Assembly (NCBI GenBank): GCA_947396885.1
Contig: OX377202.1
Location: forward strand, 63,770,643 to 63,834,642
Source of the DNA: Heligmosomoides polygyrus polygyrus
Taxonomy: Eukaryota > Nematoda > Chromadorea > Rhabditida > Heligmosomidae
DNA: 64,000 bases
Reading direction: 5' to 3'
Below, one piece after another: positions 55,564 to 64,000 of this stretch. The notes under the pieces were generated by a model. That model had not been told where the DNA came from, made no database searches, and saw only the letters and a list, made by a program, of their open reading frames with translations. Each line of letters opens with the position of its first letter. Within the stretch, counting starts at the first letter, position 1. Made by a program: the position numbers and the translations under genes.

Positions 55564-57470
55564 GATGACGTCATCGTCCGGGCAGGCCCTACGAAGAGCG
55601 CCCTCGTCCGAGGGAAATTGTCAAAAAATCAATTTTCCCGGAATTGGCCGAGATTGATACCGTTCGATAGAGCATTTCGAGCTGAGCAGAACGGTGCCAT
55701 CTGGTGCTTCAAAACCTCAAATTTGGGCGAGTAAGGGCGGAAGAAACTTCGCCGCTGCCCTCCGCATCTCCAAAATGGCAGCTGGGACTAATGCAGGTTA
55801 GGCAGATGAGGAGCTATGGGCACTTCATCGTAAAGCAGCTTAACTGCTTTGACAGCCTACGCATTCGTAGGCCATTAGCTGATCGTGCGTCTCCACAGTG
55901 GTCGACTGAAATCGGAAAAAATCGTGCCACACAAGGTTTACCTACATTTTCGCACCGCTGTAACTTTGTCCATTCATAGGCTAAATTGCTATGTTTCAGC
56001 GCGCTTCTTGAACTTTTTACTGCTTACAAAATCCACAGCTCGCAGCCGGAAAGATTCAAACGTGACAGAGTTATTGCGCTCAGAACACGCCCATGCGTCC
56101 AATTTAGCACAACAGCGGTCTATGTTCTCCGTGCTATTTCTCGCCCAGATAACAGTTCTCGCGACTCATAAACACCGTTCAATTCAGCACGAAAAGCTCT
56201 ATGAAACGGTATCAAGTTCGACCCATTTCGGAAACATCGATTTTCGATGACGTCATCGTTCGTCTGGCGCGGCCGTCTTCGATGAGAAACTGAATCAAAA
56301 AATCAATTTTCCTGAAATTGGTCTAAATTGATACCGTTCGATAGGGCTTTTCGAGCTGAACAGAATGGTACCCTGGCTGGGGCTCGAAAACTCGGACATG
56401 GGCGAGTAAGGGCGGAAGAAGCTTCACCGCTGCCGTCCGCCGCTCTGAAATGGCAGATGGGGCTAAGGCAGTTTAGGCAGCTGGAGAGTTAGGAGCAGAT
56501 CATCGTAAAGCGCCTTCGCTGTTTTGATCGTCCGGGAGTTTGCATGCCGTTAGCTCGTCTAGTGTACCCGCAGCGGTCGACCGAAATCTGAAAAAGTCGT
56601 GTCACACAAGCCTCACCTGCATCTTCGCAGAGCTGTAACTTGGTCTAGTCATAAGCTACATTGCTGTGTTTCAGCGCGCTACTAGATCGTATTACTGCCT
56701 ACGGAATCCACACGTTCCAGCGAGAAAGATTTGAAGCTGACAGAGTTATCGCGCTCCGAACACGCCCGCGCGTGCAGTTTAGCACAACAACGGTCGATGT
56801 TCTCCTCGCTCTTACTCGCCCAGATTACAGTTCTGTCTGCTCTTGATAACACCCTTCAATTCAGCATGAGAAGCTCTATCGAATGTTGTCAAGCATGGCA
56901 CAATTTGAAGATATCGGGTTTGATGACGTCACCGTCCGCCTGCCGCGTCTCGAGCGGCCTCGTCCTCGATGGGAAACCGTCAAAAAATCGATGTTCTCGA
57001 AATCGGTCGAAATTGGAACCGTTCGATAGCGCTTTTCATGGTGAACAGAGTGGTACCATTGCGTGTGTCGAAAACTCAATTCTGGCCGAGTAAGAGCGCA
57101 AGAAACTCTAACTGCTATGTTCTGCCGCTTCAAAGTGGCAGCTGTAGCTAAGGCAGTTTAGGCAGCTGAGGTGCTCTGAGCATGCAGTCGTAAAGTATCC
57201 TAAACGGCCTGTTCGCCTACGCGTTTTGAGGTTTTTAGCTTGCCGCGTCTTCCCGCAGTGGTCCACCGAAATCGGAAAAAATACGTCACACAAGCCTCAC
57301 CTTCATATTCGCACCCCTGTAACATTGCCTCTTCCTAAGCTACCTCGCTCTACTTCAGCGTACTACTGAACCGTTCTATTGACTACAAGATCCAAGAGTT
57401 GCAGCCGAAACGCTTCGAATTTGACAGAGTTACTACGCTCTGAAAACGCCCGCGCGTGTAATCTGCGAGC
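55564..57470. repeat. Tandem array of three ~680-bp units
   Basis: The marker GATGACGTCA(T/C)CG starts units at 55564, 56246 and 56922, spacings of 682 and 676. Each unit carries, in order, AAATCGATTTT-like and GATACCGTTCGATAG blocks, a GGGCGAGTAAGGGCGGAAGAA block, GTGGTCGACTGAAATCGGAAA, TTCAGCGCGCT and AACACGCCCGCGCGT. Units differ at many sites, so the array is old. No conserved frame was seen. Confidence 0.8.
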
Positions 57471-57479
57471 GGTTGCCCC

Positions 57480-58175
57480 ACTCGATTGATAGGTTCGATT
57501 CTATATGCATTGCTCCCGGCGCACTCCTAAGTCTCGCCGGAACAGAGTACAGCAATTCCTGAGTAGGGCAGCTGAGAATTTCTCATAAAGCTCCCTAAAT
57601 GCTCACTCTACAAACTGTCCCCCCCTCGATTGATAGGTTCGATCCCATATGCATTGTTCACGGCGCACTCTCGGAGGATGCCTGGCATTACAAAGCACTT
57701 TACGCCATGCTTTAGGTGCTCCTTGAGCATACAAGTCCTGGAATATAAGCTTCTCCAATAGCAAAAAGTCTACGCCCGTCATTTTTGACCACCCACTGCG
57801 AAAATGCGGTGGTTTGGCGAAGCTGTATACATGGTTGTGTAGATCTCGAGGAGACGAATCGAACGGCACCAACCTTCTCTCAAAAAACCTCATATTAGAG
57901 GAATTGTGACCATGCAACGGTTTTTGACGCCTTGCGTCCGACAACTCGTCCGCGGCCGGCCTTCTCAATGGAGCGCAAGTTTTCAATTTTGGCCATTTTT
58001 GATCTTTCATATGAAATGTATATACCAAACGATAGAGCTCGATCTCCTGAGCTCAAATATATTCTTGGTTTTTCAAGTGGATGATATTTGGGTGAGTTAT
58101 AGCAAAAAGACGCAAAAACCGCAAAAGTGCGGTTTTTTCGGCGTCTATTCAAAAGACGCGTCCGGTACTGTAAAT
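57480..58175. repeat. Dispersed repeat R1, copy b
   Basis: Contains two diverged starts (CTCGATTGATAGGTTCGAT at about 57480 and 57625), then CACGGCGCACTCTCGGAGGA, GTAGATCTCGAGGAGACGAA and CCGCAAAAGTGCGGTTTTTT. The same order appears in 62180-62640 and, inverted, in 14507-14870. GACGCGTCCGGTACTGTAAATG closes it. No protein is encoded. Confidence 0.6.
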
Positions 58176-59495
58176 GAAAGACCTCCACTCTTTAATATGA
58201 GGAGCCGGATTCCGGCTGTAGGAACAGGCTGTAGGAAGAGAGGAATATTGGCAGAGAGCATAGCACCAAGGATAGGCTAGATACTGAGCAGCTCGAAGCA
58301 GCGGTTTTGCCACGTTTACTTCAATGAATTCAAATGCTGCAATAACGTCGTACGAAAGACTGAAAGCAGTGTTAAGAAATGAAATTAAAAATGCCACTCA
58401 CGATTAAATTTGCTTTTCAAACCCTTTTTTCCGAATTCGATCTCAGAATTGAAATCGACAGCTGGTCAATGATGCATTTGATGTTGCCGATACAGAATTG
58501 AGTGAATTGAAAGCAGATATAGGTTCTTCCAAGAAACAACAAGCGAATGCCACAAAACTGCCGCAAAACTTTCGCAGATGTTATTGGGTCTGTTTTGGAA
58601 ACAGAACATCAAGCTTCATAGACTTAAGTGTCAAATAAGCGTGATCCGTTGCTGCAGCACATAAAGGTGAGGTCGGAGAAGTTCGCTGTGCCCAGCTATC
58701 GCGTGCGACCTCTTTGGAAATCAAAATGATTTGTTTCTGGAGTGTGATGTGATTGGAAATGTGCTGTGCAGGTGTTATACAATGAGGAGGCACAATCAAC
58801 TTGATGGTGAAGGGCATTGGAAACCGTAGACATTTCTGGAACTGAAACTTTTTTGCATAGCATCTCCCGTTTCATAGATCAGCCACCGGGAAATTGCCAT
58901 GACGAAAGGTTCGTCTAAAGGTAGTAGCGGAGCTAACTTTTTCAATCTCATATAATTTTCTTTAATTTGATGTTTGAGGGCATAGGAACCCGTAGACATC
59001 TGCACCCTTTAATATGTGACGTCGAGCAATTCTTTGTGGATGACGCGACCACGCAAACGCAAAACTCATTCACATAACTGACTAGACTGGGCTGCCAAAC
59101 TGTGAGTTGACCGAAATATTCTACACACCTTTCCACGATTTTTTTGCCTTTAAGACAGCGTCGCTTTCGAGAATTTCAGGCCCAAATACTGAATGGAGTG
59201 TTTGATACTGATTAAAACCTTCTTATGCTGTGATTCGCAGATCGCAGTGCATTTTATCGGACTCAAAAAGCTTGGAAATTGCATGTTTGACGTAAAGGGT
59301 GGATTGCCCTCTGCACAGGCTACTATTACGAAGCAGCTGGAAACCGTGACTTTTCTTTCTCAAGTAGTTAAAACAACTTACCACTAGATGCTATGCAATT
59401 GCGAAAAGCACTAATTGGAAAGACCTCGAACGAATCTTGGTCTTGGTTCGATAAGTGCCCGAAGTATTGTTTGCTGACCCGCTGCGTCTCCTTAG
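58176..59495. other. Unassigned flank of the gene at 59.5 kb
   Basis: One acceptor-led open stretch near 59240 (TGTGATTCGCAG, then IAVHFIGLKKLGNCMFDVKG) may be an upstream exon, but its donor is unclear. Other frames look like chance. Confidence 0.3.
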
Positions 59496-60489
59496 GCGGC
59501 TCAGAACGGCTGGTATTGCATCAGCCGCCCGCAGTACTTGAGGAGAAAGACGGTGCCGCTGGGTATGCGTGCCAGACTCTGCGGCATAAAAGGGATGCGG
59601 AACATGGAGATGCTCACTTGATTGCTCAATCATAGGTATGTTCCATAGTTCGGAGTGTGTCAACCACATTGTGAAGGAATCTCACCTGCAGGACAATTTC
59701 AACGAGTTAGGTGGTGCCGCGTGCGAGAGGTATGTGTATTCTGTAAGATCTTTCACAGAGAATATCATTCTTCATCAGTATGGGACCTTATTGCAGGTCC
59801 TTAAATGAAGCAGGATTGACGCCCAGCTACTCTGCGACTTCTGCCAGTTCTACGTCGAAGAGAGTGGGCAGATTACAAGAAAAACTGAACGCGATAAGCG
59901 GTGTGATGATGGCAAGATCATCGGCGCTGAAGGATTGGGGAGCGAAAGTTGATGCTCTCAGATGTTCCGCGAATGAAGCGCTGAGACGATGTCAGCTGGA
60001 GGAGCACGGTTCGTTGTGGAGATGTTGCTTCTCAAATAGCTGACAATGTGTAGAATATCAGTGACTGCCTTCTTTAAAAACTGCATGACATTTCCATCGT
60101 ACAAACTCTGAAATGGAGAAAAAGTTTTCTTGATAAGCTCGTTTCACTGACTGCTCATTCACTCAAATCGTTTTCACAACACACTTCCATTCAAAACGGT
60201 GTGCGTTTACCAAAAGTTTGGCGGTTTGGCCTGAGAAATCAATTGATTTAAGGCAAGAAGATCTCTTCGAATTCCCTTTTCGTCGACATTGTTGGACTAC
60301 ATGTTGTTCCTTTTAGAGAAGTCTACGCTCAATTACGAGTACGCACCTCATAACGATGTTGTGCGGCTGTACTACCAATACCCATCGGATCCCGTGGCGT
60401 TTGGCTTGGCTTTGGAGCAGTTGGTGCACGCGGATGAACTACCGGCTTCGAACGCTTATGCGGCGAAGCGCCCGTCTTCGCCTGCCTAG
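59496..60489 (+). CDS. Unrecognised protein, C-terminal four exons
   Basis: Exons 59496-59562, 59636-59729, 59797-60008 and 60317-60489 have GT-AG sites. Their phases fit exactly (0/1, 1/2, 2/1, 1/stop), giving 181 codons and TAG at 60487-60489. The text includes AQNGWYCISRPQYLRRKTVP, SECVNHIVKESHLQDNFNEL and LNEAGLTPSYSATSASSTSK. A helical, coiled-coil-like stretch follows (VGRLQEKLNAISGVMM, ALKDWGAKVDALRCSANEAL), then VVRLYYQYPSDPVAFGLALE. I do not recognise the family. A further acceptor-led open stretch after the stop (VRQSLEDDVGKAALAATN near 60590) suggests an alternative 3' exon. Upstream exons are unassigned. Confidence 0.65.
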
Positions 60490-61875
60490 GCCACTGCTTC
60501 TCTATAAAGTGCGGACAGAGTACAGCGAAGGGCTAACTAACGACTGACGAATTCGATTGCAGGTCTTCATTTCCATTTCGTTCGACAAAGCCTCGAGGAC
60601 GACGTGGGTAAAGCAGCACTTGCTGCGACTAATGGAAATACTGCCCAGCGAAGGTGCTTTGCACTCGTAGTACTCTGAGGTCTTCCTCAAACTCAGCTCC
60701 CATTCCCGATTTCATTCTGAACACTGCTCTTACAGAATGCGAGAAGATGGTTCTCTGTGAAGCTCTATTTGAATAAACGCTTACCCCATGGTTGTGTCCA
60801 CGAAAAGCAGGCTTTTGTTCTCTCGAATTAAATTCTTGTTGGAATGCTTTCTGCATACATATTATCTGCATGATTTAAACTACTAACAGGAAAGAGCGTA
60901 TTTCATTTGAAAACTATTTTTCATTCATGCCCTACATATATATGAAGTAACCAAGAAATTTGCCTGAAGAACTTGGCATCAGTGCTTCAGTGACTTTGCG
61001 TAGCATATAAGAATGACTTCTGGCAAATTGCGACTTTAATCTAAGAGGGAATTCCTCGGATGGAAAATAGGATTCCGAATGAATTGTGCGAGAAAAAAAA
61101 AACCTTGATGGTCCCTTACTAACTTGGCAAGAAAAACCATCTAATGGTAAATTGATGCTCCATATTCGCACATTTTGAACAAAAGAAGCCCAGTAGCCTG
61201 CATTCATTGATCTGACGCCTTGTCGGATGACGAAGCGACAAAGCGAGATTCAGGCGCCTTCATACTATTCTAACAAAAAGAAGGTCAAACTTTCTGAACA
61301 TGGATAACTAGGCCTAACAAAGGGGAGCAAGCCGAACATATAAAAGCGCGCGGCGTCTGCAGCTCTCATAACTTCATAAGCCCTCACCTATTTGAGGGCC
61401 TTCGGTTCCCTTAGTTGGAGAAAATGGTTGTTTCGGGAGGGAATAGAAAAATAGGGAATACTTATAACAACGCAAAATATTCCTCAACACAGCTAGACAG
61501 TAACCAGCCTGTCTAGATGTGCTGGAAACAGTCGTTAGTATGTGATTCGTGTCTCATGTCCCTTCTGTAGGACCAAAGAGCCTGCAGATTTACCAGGGAG
61601 CAGCCTAGATTCCCATCCAACTTCACGTATAGACGCACATCACGTAAGAGCGCTCAAAATGCTGACTCCAAGTGTGGACCAAATTTGCTAATTGGGGCTC
61701 ATAAGCGAGTTGTGGCCTCTTGTGATCACACAAGCCCATAATAATCCTATTATATAAAGCAGAGAGGCATGAATCACTGACGGGAGACTTCTGTCGCTTT
61801 CTGCCGACAAGAGACTTCTGTAGCTTTCTGCCGACAGTTGTTGCCGTCACCACACCAGGAGACCGGACCCCCTCC
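60490..61875. other. 3' flank, no further gene confirmed
   Basis: It holds the possible alternative exon 60563-60673 (acceptor GATTGCAG). The rest is AT-rich with chance frames. A short tandem repeat of CTTCTGT(C/A)GCTTTCTGCCGACA lies near 61790-61838. Confidence 0.35.
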
Positions 61876-61879
61876 ACCG

Positions 61880-62180
61880 AGCGACGAAAATGATGATGAT
61901 GGTGATCTGTGCGAAAGCATTGGCGACATCGGGGACCGATCCATCAAACCCTCTCGGTGCGTCTGAGAGGCTATCCGCTGCAACTACGCGAACCGGCCAC
62001 ATTGGGTTTGGGTGGCAGCAAGGCCCCATGGACTTCGCGCTGAGCGTCCACACGTTTTTTTTTCGACCACAGAAGAGCATTCCGAAAAAAAGTAACTATG
62101 GTTTTAGACTCCCAACACGGGACCCTACCTGTAAAAATTGCATCGCAAAAGCTCACCGCCACTCTGGAAGCTCTCGCTGT
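61880..62180 (-). mobile_element. tRNA-derived SINE family S1, copy 3
   Basis: On the minus strand: leader with CGCTCAGCGCGAAG, then CGGATAGCCTCTCAGACGCA, a B-box-like GGATCGGTCCCC, then a tail ending in ATCATCATCATTTTCGTCG. The A box is damaged (TTCGCGTAGTTGCAGCGG). Farther out, ATTGCATCGCAAAAGCTC matches copy 2. Confidence 0.55.
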
Positions 62181-62645
62181 CAGAGCAATTCCAAAGTAGG
62201 GCGGTTGGAAATTTATGATAAAAAAACCCCAAAAGCATTGAAATAGCCTTGAAGGCTTCGCGTTTCTCAGTAAGAAAACATAGAGGCGTAGTGAATGCCC
62301 ATTCGACTAATAGGTTCGATCCTATATACATTGTGCTCTCGGAGTATTCTTGGCATGATATAGCACTGACAACGTACGCCCTGCTAGAGATACTCCGAAA
62401 GAGATGTTCTGGGAAATAAGCTGCTCTAATCGCCAAATCCTGCTCCAGTCATTTTTTGGACCACCCATGGCGAAAGTACGTTGTTTTGGTGATGCTGTGT
62501 GCACACTTGTGTAGATCTCAAAGGGACGAATCCAATGGTGCCAACCTCTTAAAAAAAAACATGGAACTGAAGCAGTTATGAGCAAGCGACGGATCGCGAC
62601 GTCGCATACCGCCGTTTTGACTGCGCAACGTATGCGGTATTGTAG
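62181..62645. repeat. Dispersed repeat R1, copy c
   Basis: ATTCGACTAATAGGTTCGATCC, CTCGGAGTATTCTTGGCATG and GTGTAGATCTCAAAGGGACGAA parallel R1 copy b. It directly follows S1 copy 3, so the two families may form one composite unit. Confidence 0.5.
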
Positions 62646-64000
62646 GAATCTGTAACATGCAGTCACCCCGGCTGTCGAAGAAGCACGTACTTCAGACATG
62701 ACACGTTAAAAAGCGACTACCAAGGCGTATAACTGCTGTGATAGGCATCTAGTATCAGGCAGCAACCGGTTTCAAGCTTTCAAAACATGTGCGGTTAAGG
62801 CACTGCGATTTCTATACAAATGCAGCGCCTCTAGCTGTGAGCTGAAATCAGTTATAACGTGCGCCTAATGAAAATTGCTGCGCCGCAAACTGAAGGTAAC
62901 TATACCATTCTTCTGGTATCTTTTTCGCACTTTGCCAAGCAGGGCTTTTTGCGTGTTCATTGTATGTTTACTATTTTCCTACAACCGTTCGTTTGATGTT
63001 GACGGTGAGGCGAGTAGCGTTATTGGCACCGTTTGAATTAGGGATCCTTGTCCTTACCGGTTTCGTTATAAGGTTATTACTTCACGTTCTCAACCGAGAA
63101 GGTTGTCACATCGAACACGACTTGCACAGTCGTTGATTTTGAGACCTAAAACTATTAGGCAACTAAAAATACTTAAGTTATGTCCTCTCTGCTTGTTTGT
63201 TGAATACATCAATTAGGCAGCTATCACACAATTTGCGGATTATTAGTGGTATTGTCTGAGAGAAGAAGAGGTTTAGGGCTGGTCTTGCGCATCCTCCAAG
63301 AAGTTATGGAACTTAACCGAATAGTTTTTCACTTTTCTAGTAGAGAGCGAAACGGTTATCAGCCTAATAAAAAATTCTCAGTGCCAGCGATGAAGAGAGA
63401 AGACCATCGAAACCAGAGATAAAACGCAGCCCTCTGTCTCTCTCGAACACGCTCAACAAACTCCGAACTCAACGCTAAAAATACTGGTTTTATGCTTAAG
63501 GATGGAGCTATTTCTGCGTTGCACGTTCCACATGGTTGCTGCGAGCCTTAGGTGCTGAAATATGCCATGAACCTGAAGTAGAACTAAGTATAAGCTTCAT
63601 GTTGCCTTCTATAGCAACCGATGAAGGCTCTCGTTGACTAAATCTTTTAATCTTGCAGTCCTGTGTATGATGAAGACAATCCACAGTACGTTAAGTAGCC
63701 ACAGAAATCCTGAAGCTAACGAATTTTCGTTTGGAGAAATTGACAGACATCATGGAAGGGAGTGAAATCCGTGTTGGGCTGCTTTTCTATCTGAAGGGAA
63801 TAGAGATTCCTCAAAAGAGGCGCTGGCGTCTTAATGAATTGTTTGATGAACTTCGAATCTTCTGAACTGTATGTATTCCTCGTCTTGTTTCTCAGTTTGT
63901 ATTTCCTTCTCCCCCTCAGGAAAGGCACTGGACACCAGGAAGCTCTCACCAAACTAGTTTGAATAGGAGAAGCACTTTCATGCTCCCATCGAACCAATGG
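62646..64000. other. No confirmed gene; possible terminal exon near 63659
   Basis: After a good acceptor (TTTTAATCTTGCAG, ending 63658), a short frame reads PVYDEDNPQYVK and stops at TAG. The length and the acidic text look like a small last exon, but no upstream exon was found in the window. Confidence 0.25.

Noticed and set aside
1..64000. CRISPR arrays, bacterial operons, rRNA or spliced-leader RNA genes
   Set aside because: None was seen by eye on either strand; the sequence is intron-rich and eukaryotic.

Overview
The window looks like a piece of a repeat-rich nematode genome, most likely a clade V parasite of the hookworm type (inference). The signs are small exons with TTTCAG-like acceptors and GTAAG/GTATG-like donors, long repeat-filled introns, a trans-splice-type acceptor just before a signal-peptide start codon, and many mariner, RTE, CR1/jockey and Penelope-like remnants. 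No rRNA gene, intact tRNA gene, CRISPR array or bacterial operon was seen. One 200-base assembly gap (54968-55167) is present.

Host genes are few and split. (1) A CREB3-family bZIP factor (crh-2-like, + strand) runs from 3511 to 17247 in seven exons with consistent phases. Its last intron is 7.4 kb and full of mobile DNA, and its N-terminus was not found. (2) A late-embryogenesis-abundant (LEA)-like gene (+) spans 45156-48203 in at least seven exons, almost all of phase 1-1. (3) An unrecognised gene (+) has four phase-consistent exons at 59496-60489. (4) Weaker gene traces are a signal-peptide first exon at 41999, two exons near 53 kb with an ADP-ribosyltransferase-like motif, a possible two-exon minus-strand gene at 2388-2913, and a possible terminal exon at 63657.

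The rest is mostly mobile DNA. 0-10 kb has three decayed mariners and two CR1/jockey-type 3' ends inside and before crh-2. 10-20 kb (mainly the last crh-2 intron) has a 1.07-kb inverted-repeat element, an RTE fragment, a dispersed inverted repeat and, downstream of the gene, a near-perfect 44-bp hairpin. 20.7-26.6 kb is a nested set: an RTE retrotransposon flanked by ATAGGTT is split by a 2.8-kb long-arm foldback element flanked by a 10-bp target duplication; the foldback carries a 113-bp MITE and a Penelope-like GIY-YIG endonuclease remnant. 27.6-28.3 kb is a Harbinger-type MITE. 30.3-33.8 kb holds inverted SINE-like arms around a deleted RTE copy. 34.2-39.8 kb is a second nest: an RTE copy with a 12-bp duplication, split by a 4.5-kb CR1/jockey-type element with ORF1 and ORF2. 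41.3-41.8 kb is a MITE with a 9-bp duplication. 48.9-50.2 kb is a complete-length mariner with TIRs, and another mariner follows at 50.9 kb. 53.8-54.8 kb and 61.9 kb carry copies of a tRNA-derived SINE. 55.6-57.5 kb is an array of three ~680-bp units.

The genes show no shared pathway. The main story is layered insertion, dated by which element interrupts which, around a few slowly spliced nematode genes.
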